Part shown: positions 40,204 to 48,004 of the stretch, one piece after another | How positions within the stretch are numbered: the stretch's first letter is position 1 | How the letters are laid out: every line of letters starts with the position of its first letter | Source: an uncultured Oscillospiraceae bacterium | GTDB taxonomy: Bacteria > Bacillota > Clostridia > Oscillospirales > Oscillospiraceae | DNA: 64,000 nt | Direction of reading: 5' to 3' | Assembly: GCA_947599875.1 (NCBI GenBank) | Contig: CANQFV010000003.1 | Location: 49,725 to 113,724 of the forward strand | The notes under the pieces: generated by a model | Seen by the model: only the letters and a program-made list of their open reading frames with translations | What the model was told of the DNA's origin: nothing | Database searches by the model: none | Position numbers and translations under genes: made by a program

Positions 40204-43014
40204 TCAAAGGCTCCTGACGACCTGGGCGCACCTGTGGCACAGCTCCGGATGCTCCGGGTCCTCGCCCACGCTCTCGCTCCTCGTCCAGCAGCGGGCGCAC
40301 TTGGGGTCCTCGCAGGGGCGGACATCCACCGTCACGCCGGGGAAGCTCTCGCCGGGCATCCCCGGGCCCTCGCCGTAGACCACGTTCACCCGGGAGACGA
40401 TGAACATCTGGGCCAGCTCCATCTGGGAGAGCTTGTCGAAATCCGCCCGGGCCCCGTCGGAGACATACAGCGTGACGCCGGCGTCCAGAGGCTTGCCGAT
40501 GGACTTGTCGCCGCGCTTGATCTCCAGCGCCTTCAGCACGTCGGCCCGCAGGGCGATGAGCTTGTTCCACCGGTCGGTCTCCGCCTGGTCAAAGGCGTAC
40601 TGGGGGTGGACCTGGGGCATATCGTTGAGCATCACATGCAGGGGGTTGGCGCTCTTGTCGTGGGGCATGGCCTGCCAGATCTCGTCGCTGGTGAAGGCCA
40701 AGATCGGCGCCAGCAGGCGCACCATCCCGTCCAGGACGGCGTAAATGGCGCTCTGGGCGCTGCGGCGGGAGAGGGAGTCCGGCCCGTCGCAGTAGAGCCT
40801 GTCCTTGATGATATCCAGGTAGAAGCTGGACATCTCCACCACGCAGAAGTTGTGGATGGCGTAGGTGACGCCGTGGAACTCGTACCGCTCATAGGCGGCC
40901 AGGCACTTCTCCACCAGGGCGTTCATCTGCACCATCGCCCACTGATCCAGGGGCAGCATCTGCTCAAAGGGCACCCGGTGGTCGGGGTCAAAGCCGTTGA
41001 GGTTGCCCAGGATGTACCTGGCGGTGTTGCGGATCTTCAGGTACTTATCGGACAGCTGCTTGAAGATATTCTCGCTGCAGCGCATGTCGTTGCGGTAGTC
41101 GGCGGACGCGGCCCAGAGCCGGACAAGGTCGGCGCCGTACTTCTTGATGATGTCCTCCGGGGCGATGCCGTTGCCCAGAGACTTGTGCATCTGCCGCCCC
41201 TCGCCGTCCACGGTCCAGCCGTGGGTCAGCACGGTCTTGTAGGGGGCCGCGCCCTTCACCGCCACGGCGGTGAGCAGGCTGGACTGGAACCAGCCCCTGT
41301 ACTGGTCGCCGCCCTCCATGTAGAGGTCAGCCGGCCAACACTTGGGGGCGTCCAGCTCCATGCTGGCGATGTGGGTGGAGCCGGAGTCGAACCACCCGTC
41401 CAGGGTGTCCGTCTCCTTCTCAAAATGCTTGCCGCCGCAGTGGGGGCAGGTGAAGCCCTCCGGGGCGATGTCGTCCGCGTCCAGCTCAAACCAGGCGTTG
41501 GAGCCACGCTCCCGGAAGAGCCGGGAGATCTTTTCGATGGTCTCCGGCGTGCAGAGGGGCTTTCCGCACTCCTTGCAGTACAGCACCGGGATGGGCAGGC
41601 CCCAGTGGCGCTGACGGGAGATGCACCAGTCGGCCCGCTCCCGGATCATGGAGCTGATGCGGTCACGTCCCCAGTCGGGAAGCCAGGTGACGGCCTCCGC
41701 AGCCCTGACGGCCTCGTCCTTAAAGGCGTCCACGGAGCAGAACCACTGGTCGGTGGCCCGGAAGATGATGGGGTTCTTGCACCGCCAGCAGTGGGGGTAG
41801 GAGTGGGTGATGTTCTCACTGGCCAGCAGGGCGCCGCAGGCGACAAGGTCGTTGTAGATCGGCTCGTGGGCCTTCAGCACGCTGAGTCCCTCATACTTCC
41901 CGGCGTCGGCGGTGAAGCGGCCGGCGTCGTCCACATTCACCACCAAATCGCGCCCGGAGGGGATCTGGGGGTACTTCTGACAGACGAAGAAGTCGTCGGC
42001 GCCGTAGGCCGGGGCGGTGTGGACACAGCCCGTACCGGCGTCCAGGGTCACATGGTCGCCCAGGATCACCAGGCTCGTCTGGTCAAACAGGGGGTGCCGG
42101 GCCGTCATAAGCTCCAGCTCCGCCCCCTTGAAGGTGGCCAGAACCTCCTCTGCCTCCAGACCCGCCTTCTTCAGCACGTCCGGGGCAAGCTCGCGGGCCA
42201 TGATGTAGACCTCGCCGTTGCTGGCCCGGGTCAGGGTGTAGTCGTAGCCGGGGTTCAGGCAGATGGCCAGGTTCCCCGGGATCGTCCAGGTGGTGGTAGT
42301 CCAGATGACGAAGTAGATGTTGTCAAGGGGCGCGAACGCCGAGAGCTTCCCCAGGTCGTCCTCCACCCGGAACTTCACAAAGATGGTGGTCACCGGGTCG
42401 TCGGAGTACTCGATCTCCGCCTCGGCCAGGGCCGTCTCGTCGTGGGGGCACCAGTAGACGGGCTTCTTGCTCTTGTAGATGTAGCCCTTCTTGTACATCT
42501 CCCCGAAGACCTTGACCTCCTCGGCCTCGAACTTGGGGTCCATCGTCAGGTAGGGGTGATCCCAGTCGCCCACATAGCCCAGGCGCTTAAACTCCTCCCG
42601 CTGGATGTCCACGAAATTCTGGGCAAAGGTGTGGCAGGCGTCCCGGAACTCCGGCACGCTCATAGCCTTGCGGTTCAGCTTCTGCTGACGGATGATGGCG
42701 GACTCGATGGGCATACCGTGGTTGTCCCAGCCGGGGGTGAAGGGCGTCCGATAGCCCGTCATGGATTTGTAGCGGACGATGAAGTCCTTGATGGCCTTGT
42801 TCAGGGCGTGGCCCATATGCAGGTGCCCGTTGGAGAACGGAGGGCCGTCGTGCAGCACAAACAGGGGCTTGTCCTGGTTGCGCTTCAGCATCTGCTGATA
42901 GAGGTCGATCTCCTCCCAACGCTCCAGCATCGGCGGCTCCCGGTTGGGGAGCGAGGCGCGCATGGGGAACTCGGTCTTGGGGAGGTTAACGGTGGCGTTG
43001 TAATCCTGTGGCAT
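40204..43014 (-). CDS. ileS: Isoleucyl-tRNA synthetase
   Basis: The 936-residue class I synthetase charges tRNA-Ile and edits valine. It has the HIGH-type motif HMGH in NGHLHMGHALNKA, the editing domain with TTTWTIPGN, the KMSKS-type motif MHKSLGNG, and a C-terminal zinc domain with CARCW and CHRC. Placement behind divIVA matches Firmicutes. The upstream leader holds a family A repeat instead of a recognisable T-box. Confidence 0.97.
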   Translation of the reverse strand: MPQDYNATVNLPKTEFPMRASLPNREPPMLERWEEIDLYQQMLKRNQDKPLFVLHDGPPFSNGHLHMGHALNKAIKDFIVRYKSMTGYRTPFTPGWDNHGMPIESAIIRQQKLNRKAMSVPEFRDACHTFAQNFVDIQREEFKRLGYVGDWDHPYLTMDPKFEAEEVKVFGEMYKKGYIYKSKKPVYWCPHDETALAEAEIEYSDDPVTTIFVKFRVEDDLGKLSAFAPLDNIYFVIWTTTTWTIPGNLAICLNPGYDYTLTRASNGEVYIMARELAPDVLKKAGLEAEEVLATFKGAELELMTARHPLFDQTSLVILGDHVTLDAGTGCVHTAPAYGADDFFVCQKYPQIPSGRDLVVNVDDAGRFTADAGKYEGLSVLKAHEPIYNDLVACGALLASENITHSYPHCWRCKNPIIFRATDQWFCSVDAFKDEAVRAAEAVTWLPDWGRDRISSMIRERADWCISRQRHWGLPIPVLYCKECGKPLCTPETIEKISRLFRERGSNAWFELDADDIAPEGFTCPHCGGKHFEKETDTLDGWFDSGSTHIASMELDAPKCWPADLYMEGGDQYRGWFQSSLLTAVAVKGAAPYKTVLTHGWTVDGEGRQMHKSLGNGIAPEDIIKKYGADLVRLWAASADYRNDMRCSENIFKQLSDKYLKIRNTARYILGNLNGFDPDHRVPFEQMLPLDQWAMVQMNALVEKCLAAYERYEFHGVTYAIHNFCVVEMSSFYLDIIKDRLYCDGPDSLSRRSAQSAIYAVLDGMVRLLAPILAFTSDEIWQAMPHDKSANPLHVMLNDMPQVHPQYAFDQAETDRWNKLIALRADVLKALEIKRGDKSIGKPLDAGVTLYVSDGARADFDKLSQMELAQMFIVSRVNVVYGEGPGMPGESFPGVTVDVRPCEDPKCARCWTRSESVGEDPEHPELCHRCAQVVRSL

Positions 43015-43044
43015 TTGGGGTATTCCTCACTTATCTGTTTATCA

Positions 43045-43232
43045 AAAAACCCGGAATTTTCTCCGGCGGCATGTGCGCCGGGAAAAATCCCTCTTATCAT
43101 ACAAGTGTACGGCCCGCGGGCCGTGCGCCGTGTGACGGCAGGGAAATATCTCTGAATTTCGCAAAATTCAGAGATATTTCCCGGTATCCCTTTGTCGGAA
43201 AAGCCCCGCAGGGCCTTTTCCCGCATGATCGT
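43045..43232. repeat. Family A hairpin repeat between divIVA and ileS
   Basis: Four modules: TTTTCTCCGGCG/CGCCGGGAAAA; ACGGCCC/GGGCCGT inside TATCATAC...GTGTGACGGCAG; GGAAATATCTCTGAATTT/AAATTCAGAGATATTTCC; and GTCGGAAAAGCCCC/GGGCCTTTTCCCGC. The third stem differs from the 17.6 kb copy at one position and is changed on both arms (TTTCT versus TATCT, AGAAA versus AGATA), keeping the pairing. It occupies the whole ileS leader. Confidence 0.85.
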
Positions 43233-43235
43233 CGC

Positions 43236-44099
43236 TTATGACTTGTCCTTCTTGCCGCCCTTGGGGTTCTCCTCGTCGGCGTAGTTGGCGCCGAAGCGCA
43301 GGTCGGAGAAGTCGAATTTTGGCCGGGGCGTGGTAAGCTCGTCCTCCTCGTCCCAGATGCGCTTGGTCTCCCCGGAGGCGGAGTAGATCCGGCGCACGGC
43401 GTCAATATCGATGCGGCGGGTGGCCTCCACATCCGCCGGGGCGGACTGGGGGGCGGGCTCCAGGGTGGTGTCCACGCCCTCCGGCGGCTCAGGCAGCTTT
43501 TCCTCCTCAGGGGCAGGCTCAGGGGCGGGCTTTGCCGCAGGCTCCTCCGCCTTCACGGGCATACGCACCCGCTCCGGCTCAGGGGAGAACACCGGTTCAG
43601 GGGCGCTCTCCGGCTCCGGGGCCGCGTCCCTGGCTCCGCCGTAGTCGGCGGTGACGGTGTCCAACTTGTCCAGAAAGCTGGCGTACTGGTCGATGATCTG
43701 CCTGGACGCCTGGACGAAGGAGGAGGTCTTGATCTTCGCCGCCTCCAGCTTCATGTCCTCGTGGGTGATGTCCTCCAGGGCCTTGGCCCTGGCCTCGTCA
43801 GAGGCCTGGGCGGCCTCGGCCAGCATCTCGTCGCACTTCTTCCTGGTCTCGGCGGTCATATCGTCGCTCATCTTCTGGGCGGTGAGGAGCGCCATACGCA
43901 TGGCGTCCTCCGTGGAGCGGTACTCCTCCACCTTCTCCACCAGAACCTTCAGCTTCCCCTTGAGGAGCTGGTTGTCCTTGTAGAGCGCGGAGTAGTCCTC
44001 CGTCAGCTGCTCCAGAAAGTCGTCCACCGAGGCCATATCGTATCCACCGAATACGGCCTTGGCAAACTCCTTATTCTGAATGTCCTGAGGTGTCAACAT
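43236..44099 (-). CDS. divIVA: DivIVA-domain cell division/polarity protein
   Basis: DivIVA recognises curved membrane at poles and septa and recruits division proteins. The 287-residue protein has the N-terminal lipid-binding DivIVA segment (MLTPQDIQNKEFAKAVFGGY, first 20 residues), coiled coil to about residue 150, then a long proline/glutamate-rich acidic linker and a conserved C-terminal tail with TTPRPKFDFSDLRFG. Gene order SepF-DivIVA-ileS supports the call. Confidence 0.94.
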   Translation of the reverse strand: MLTPQDIQNKEFAKAVFGGYDMASVDDFLEQLTEDYSALYKDNQLLKGKLKVLVEKVEEYRSTEDAMRMALLTAQKMSDDMTAETRKKCDEMLAEAAQASDEARAKALEDITHEDMKLEAAKIKTSSFVQASRQIIDQYASFLDKLDTVTADYGGARDAAPEPESAPEPVFSPEPERVRMPVKAEEPAAKPAPEPAPEEEKLPEPPEGVDTTLEPAPQSAPADVEATRRIDIDAVRRIYSASGETKRIWDEEDELTTPRPKFDFSDLRFGANYADEENPKGGKKDKS

Positions 44100-44201
44100 A
44101 CCTTTATCTCATTCCTTTCTGCGGCGGCCCGTCTTGCCCGGCCCGCCGCGGCGCGGCCCCGTCCCGCGAAGAGACAGGTCAGGGCAGCTTCTTTATTTTG
44201 A

Positions 44202-44669
44202 TCAAAAGTAAAGCCCGTTGTTTTCCAGCTCGTCAATGAGATCGCCCATCAGATCCACGTTGTAGGGGGTGATCAGATAGGTATTGGCGGCCACCTTCTT
44301 GATCTTGCCGTCCTGGGCGTAGGCCACGCCGGAGAGGAAGTCCAGAAGGCGCCGGGAGATGTCCTTGTTTGTCTCCTCAAGATTCAGCACCACGGTGCGC
44401 TTCTCCCGCAGGTGATCGGCAATGTCGGCGGCGTTCTCAAACTTTTCGGGCTTCACCAGAACCACCTGCAGCTGGGTGGTGGCGTGGATGTTCACCACGC
44501 GGTTGGAGTCCCTGCGCTCCTCAAACACGCCGGTGGGGACGCGGCTGGGGGCGGATGTCCTGGGTGTCACGGGGATCTTCTCCGGCGCCCGGGGGGTAAA
44601 GTCCTCAAATTCGTCGTCCTCATCGTCATAAGGTCTGGTCAGCTTCTTGAGTTCATTGAGAAATCCCAT
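44202..44669 (-). CDS. sepF: Cell division protein SepF
   Basis: SepF anchors FtsZ filaments to the membrane and forms rings at the septum. The 155-residue protein has an N-terminal amphipathic helix (MGFLNELKKLTRPY), an acidic/proline linker, and the SepF core with LVKPEKFENAADIADHL, KRTVVLNLEETN and RLLDFLSGVAYAQDGKI. Length is typical. Confidence 0.96.
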   Translation of the reverse strand: MGFLNELKKLTRPYDDEDDEFEDFTPRAPEKIPVTPRTSAPSRVPTGVFEERRDSNRVVNIHATTQLQVVLVKPEKFENAADIADHLREKRTVVLNLEETNKDISRRLLDFLSGVAYAQDGKIKKVAANTYLITPYNVDLMGDLIDELENNGLYF

Positions 44670-44739
44670 CTGTTTATGCCTCCATTTTTCTTATAGTGCG
44701 AAAATGCTCTTGATTTTATCCCTTGCACCGCGCCGGGCG

Positions 44740-45432
44740 TCACACATACCGGCGCGGGCCGAAGATGGCCGAGCCGATGCGCACCATATTGGCGCCGCAG
44801 TCTATGGCGTCCTCAAAATCGGCGCTCATCCCCATAGACAAAATGCTCATAGTAACATTATCGTATTTTTTCCCGCTCATGTCAACAAAAAGGTTGCGCA
44901 TTTTTGTAAAAAACCGTCTCGTTTCCTCCCGGTCCCCCGTGTTGGGCGGCACGGTCATCAGCCCCAGCACCGCTATCCCGGGTGTCCGGGCCGCCTCCTC
45001 CACAAGCTGCGGCAGAAGCTCCGGGGCCACACCGCTCTTGGCCGCCTCCCCGCCGATGTTCACCTCCAGAAGTACCCTCTGGACGATATGCAGCTCCACG
45101 GCCCGCCTGCCGATGAGGCGCAGCAGCTCCGGCGAGTCCGCGGACTCGATGAGATCCACCCGTCCCACCACGTTTTTCACCTTGTTGCGCTGGAGGTGGC
45201 CGATAAAATGCACCGCCGCGCCGTCGTAGGCACCCTGGGCCAGCTTGGCCTCCAGCTCCTGCACCCGGTTCTCCCCAAAGCACCGGATCCCCGCGTCGAA
45301 GGCCGCACGGACGTTGTCCGTATCGTTCATCTTGGAGGCCGCCACAACGCTCACCGCGTGTCCGGCGCGCTCACCGGCCAGGGCCGCGCGCTCCAGGATC
45401 CTCTTTACATTTTCCCGGATATCTTCCGCCAT
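44740..45432 (-). CDS. YggS/PLPBP-family pyridoxal-phosphate homeostasis protein
   Basis: This single-domain alanine-racemase-fold protein binds PLP and buffers it, without known catalysis. The 230-residue sequence has the PLP lysine in VVAASKMND, then FGENRVQEL, HFIGHLQRNK and GLMTVPP motifs. It lies upstream of sepF as ylmE does in Bacillus, and one base after the HlyD-like gene. Confidence 0.95.
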   Translation of the reverse strand: MAEDIRENVKRILERAALAGERAGHAVSVVAASKMNDTDNVRAAFDAGIRCFGENRVQELEAKLAQGAYDGAAVHFIGHLQRNKVKNVVGRVDLIESADSPELLRLIGRRAVELHIVQRVLLEVNIGGEAAKSGVAPELLPQLVEEAARTPGIAVLGLMTVPPNTGDREETRRFFTKMRNLFVDMSGKKYDNVTMSILSMGMSADFEDAIDCGANMVRIGSAIFGPRRYV

Positions 45433-45433
45433 A

Positions 45434-46615
45434 TCAATGCTCCACCACCGCGCCGTCGTAGAGGTTCCCGGCCCGGACGATCACGGTGTCGTTGACCCGC
45501 AGGCCCGTCCGCGTCTCCTCTACCATGTAATAGTCGCCGCTCTCGGCGATGATCGTGATCTCCGTCTCGTGGGCGGTAGCGCCCCGGAGGACGTAGACCA
45601 CGCTCTTTCCCTCGTCATTCAGATGGACGGCCTCCCTGGGGACGCTGACGCCGCTGAGGGTGTGGAAAACCACCTGCGCCGTCACATCCCGTATGGCCGC
45701 AATGTCCTGCATATACTTGTCTGTGGAGAACACCACCGTGCAGAGGCCGTCCTCCGCCAGGCTCACGCTCTCCACCCGCATCGAAAGGTCCGCCGAGTAC
45801 GTCCGGGAGAACAGAAGGCTGGCCGTCCCGCCCACCCGAAGCTTCACGGCCTCCGCCTCGCTCATCTCGGTGACGTAGTACCACCGGATGCCGCGGATGA
45901 GCTTGCCCAGGGCCTCCCGCGGGGGCTGGGAGCCGGCGTCCAGCAGCCGCTCCAGATCCCCGGGGCGCAGATCCCGGATGTCCTCCGGGGAGATGTCCTC
46001 GTGCCCGTCCACGGTGAAGGAGAAGGTCCCGGAGAAGGGGGCCGTCAGGCGCACCGTGTCGGCGGAGGCGCTCTGGCTCAGATACCGCAGCTGCTCCTCA
46101 AGCTCCGCGATGCGCTGCGCCTCCATCCCGTCGGAGACGGCGGTGCCGGAGATGATGTAGGCGTCCACATCCTGCTCCAGGTCATAGAGCTTCGTAAGCT
46201 CCCCGGAGGCCAGGCTCCGGGACAGGGCCAGCAGCGCCTCGCTTGCCAGCTCCTGGCTTGTCTTGCCGTTTTTGATGGCGGTGAGCCGCCGGATCTCCTG
46301 CTGGATCTCCCCGATCTGCTGCGCCCGCTCCATCGCGGCGGAGCCCACATAGTTCATCGCCACCGTCTCCCCGGAGGCGATCTTCGCCCCCTCCGTGGCG
46401 GTGACGGCGATGTTCTCCCCGGACAGGGTCAGCACCTGCTCATCCCGGACGATGATCCCCTGGGTGGCCGTGCCGTCCCGAAGCTCCATCCCCGCGGCCG
46501 TCACCGTCCGCAGGGGGTCCCGGTAGCTGGAGATGAAGGACGCCCCCAGGTACACAAGGACGGCGATAAAGACCAGGATCGAGACAAATTTTATCAGGGC
46601 GTCGCTTCTCTCCAT
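45434..46615 (-). CDS. HlyD-like membrane-anchored adaptor protein
   Basis: The 393-residue protein begins with one transmembrane helix (FVSILVFIAVLVYLGASFI), then a barrel-sandwich (biotinyl-lipoyl-like) half, a coiled-coil hairpin (about residues 100-190, EIQQEIRRLTAIKNG), the second lipoyl half (LTAPFSGTFSFTVDG) and beta-barrel domains. This is the HlyD/RND adaptor plan. The ATG 33 bases inside the longer frame is chosen because AAGGAGG precedes it. In a Gram-positive with one membrane its partner is unclear; related genes are common upstream of ylmE-sepF in Clostridia and may act in division or wall assembly. Confidence 0.85.
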   Translation of the reverse strand: MERSDALIKFVSILVFIAVLVYLGASFISSYRDPLRTVTAAGMELRDGTATQGIIVRDEQVLTLSGENIAVTATEGAKIASGETVAMNYVGSAAMERAQQIGEIQQEIRRLTAIKNGKTSQELASEALLALSRSLASGELTKLYDLEQDVDAYIISGTAVSDGMEAQRIAELEEQLRYLSQSASADTVRLTAPFSGTFSFTVDGHEDISPEDIRDLRPGDLERLLDAGSQPPREALGKLIRGIRWYYVTEMSEAEAVKLRVGGTASLLFSRTYSADLSMRVESVSLAEDGLCTVVFSTDKYMQDIAAIRDVTAQVVFHTLSGVSVPREAVHLNDEGKSVVYVLRGATAHETEITIIAESGDYYMVEETRTGLRVNDTVIVRAGNLYDGAVVEH

Positions 46616-46665
46616 CCCGGGAGCCTCCTTCGTAAAATGCGCGGTCAAGGGATCATAACCAAAAG

Positions 46666-46694
46666 ATTATACCACACGCGGGGGGATTTGTCTA
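46666..46694 (-). promoter_or_regulatory. Promoter of the division gene cluster
   Basis: On the minus strand TAGACA (46689-46694) and a perfect TATAAT (46666-46671) are 17 bases apart. It lies about 50 bases upstream of the HlyD-like gene and probably starts the HlyD-YggS-SepF-DivIVA transcript. Confidence 0.75.
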
Positions 46695-46739
46695 ATCAAA
46701 TTGTCTCTTTTCCGGGAAAAAAGAGAAAAAAGCGCGTTT

Positions 46740-47009
46740 TTACCGCAGCGCCAGCTCCCCCTGGGGGATCTCCCCCTCCCCGGACACCGTCTGAAGGACT
46801 TTCAGGGGCCTGGCGGGAGCGATGGTGGATATGGCGTGCTTGTACAAAAGCTGCTGCCGCCCGTCGCTCTCCATAAGCACAGTGAAGTCGTCAAAGCTGT
46901 GTATGCAGCCGCGCATCTGGAAGCCGTTGACAAAGAACACCGTCAGGGGCGTCCCCTCCCTGCGCACCTCGTTCAAAAACGCGTCCTGGAGATTTTGTAC
47001 TTTTTTCAT
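46740..47009 (-). CDS. hfq: RNA chaperone Hfq
   Basis: Hfq forms a hexameric ring that binds small RNAs and A-rich or U-rich mRNA. The 89-residue protein has the Sm1 motif (VFFVNGFQMRGCIHSFDDFTV, in part) and the Sm2 motif LLYKHAISTI, plus a short tail. It follows miaA, as in most bacteria. Between a minus-strand TATAAT at about 47067 and its start lie an A-rich stretch and a hairpin GCGCGA/TCGCGC (47027-47045) just ahead of the ribosome site, which could allow self-control. Confidence 0.95.
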   Translation of the reverse strand: MKKVQNLQDAFLNEVRREGTPLTVFFVNGFQMRGCIHSFDDFTVLMESDGRQQLLYKHAISTIAPARPLKVLQTVSGEGEIPQGELALR

Positions 47010-47068
47010 ATGTAATCCGCCTTTCTGCGCGATATTTCCTCGCGCTTTTATTTTTTGCGTCTTACATA

Positions 47069-48004
47069 TTATACCTGTCCCCTGAAAAAAGCCGTCGAAA
47101 GCTGTAGCGCCATTCCAAAATCCGGCGTTTTTTCAAAGTCGATCCGCAGCGCCGGATCGTACCGGGCGCACCAGCTCAGCTGCCGCTTGGCGTAGCGCCT
47201 GGACTCCCGCTTCACCGTCTCCACGGCCTCGTCCATCGTACACTCCCCCAGCAGGGCGGCGCGGATCTCCTTGTAGCCGATGGCCTGCATGGCGGTATGC
47301 TCCGGCGTCAGGCCCATGTCCATGAGCCGCCGCACCTCGTCTGCCAGCCCCAGCTCCATCATCCGGTCCACCCTCCGGTCGATCCGGTCGTAGAGCTGCG
47401 CCCGGCTTGCGAAGTTCAGCACCACGATCCCGGCGTCAAACCGGGGCGGCGTCTCCCGGCTGTGCCTGTCATGCTCGGAGGGCTTTTCCCCCGAGAGGGC
47501 GATCTCCAGCGCCCGGACGATGCGCTTTTTGTCGTTGGGGTGGAGCTTCTCCGCCCGCTCCCGGTCAAGGGCCGCCAGGCGCTCCAGCATGGCCCCGCCG
47601 CCAAGGCGGTCGTATTCCTCCTCCAGCCCGGCCCGCAGGGCGGCGTTCTCCGGGGCCGGGGCGAAGCTGCGCCCCCGGATCAGCGACTCGATATACAGCC
47701 CCGTTCCCCCCACGATCACCGGGACCTTGCCCCGGCGGAGGATGTCGTCGCACACCGCCCCCGCCTCCTCCACATAGCGGGAGACGGAGTAGCTCTCAAA
47801 GGGGCTGACGCAGTCCGTCATATGGTGGGGCACGCCCATCGTCTCCTCCGGCGTGGGCTTGGCCGTCCCCACGTCCATGTACCGGTAGATCTGCATGGAG
47901 TCCGCGGACACCACCTCGCCCCCCAGGGCCTGGGCCAGCAGGACGCCAAGGCGCGTCTTGCCCGTGGCGGTAGGCCCCGTCACCACAAGAACCCTGCCGC
48001 TCAT
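47069..48004 (-). CDS. miaA: tRNA dimethylallyltransferase
   Basis: MiaA adds a dimethylallyl group to A37 of tRNAs reading UNN codons, making the substrate for MiaB, also in this window. The 311-residue protein has P-loop GPTATGKTRL, DSMQIYR, GGTGLYIESLI, and the insertion-domain and tRNA-binding segments. Start overlaps the mutL stop (ATGA), order mutL-miaA-hfq. Confidence 0.97.
   Translation of the reverse strand: MSGRVLVVTGPTATGKTRLGVLLAQALGGEVVSADSMQIYRYMDVGTAKPTPEETMGVPHHMTDCVSPFESYSVSRYVEEAGAVCDDILRRGKVPVIVGGTGLYIESLIRGRSFAPAPENAALRAGLEEEYDRLGGGAMLERLAALDRERAEKLHPNDKKRIVRALEIALSGEKPSEHDRHSRETPPRFDAGIVVLNFASRAQLYDRIDRRVDRMMELGLADEVRRLMDMGLTPEHTAMQAIGYKEIRAALLGECTMDEAVETVKRESRRYAKRQLSWCARYDPALRIDFEKTPDFGMALQLSTAFFRGQV

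Noticed and set aside
40057..43155. A 1032-codon open frame opposite ileS, and similar long frames opposite uvrB, recD2 and the SLH gene
   Set aside because: They lie antisense to well-supported genes, have low-complexity proline/glycine/histidine-rich translations and no domain motif. GC-rich DNA with few stop codons explains them.
43015..43235. T-box leader of ileS
   Set aside because: No T-box sequence (AGGGTGGNACCGCG-like) or specifier structure; the leader is a family A repeat.
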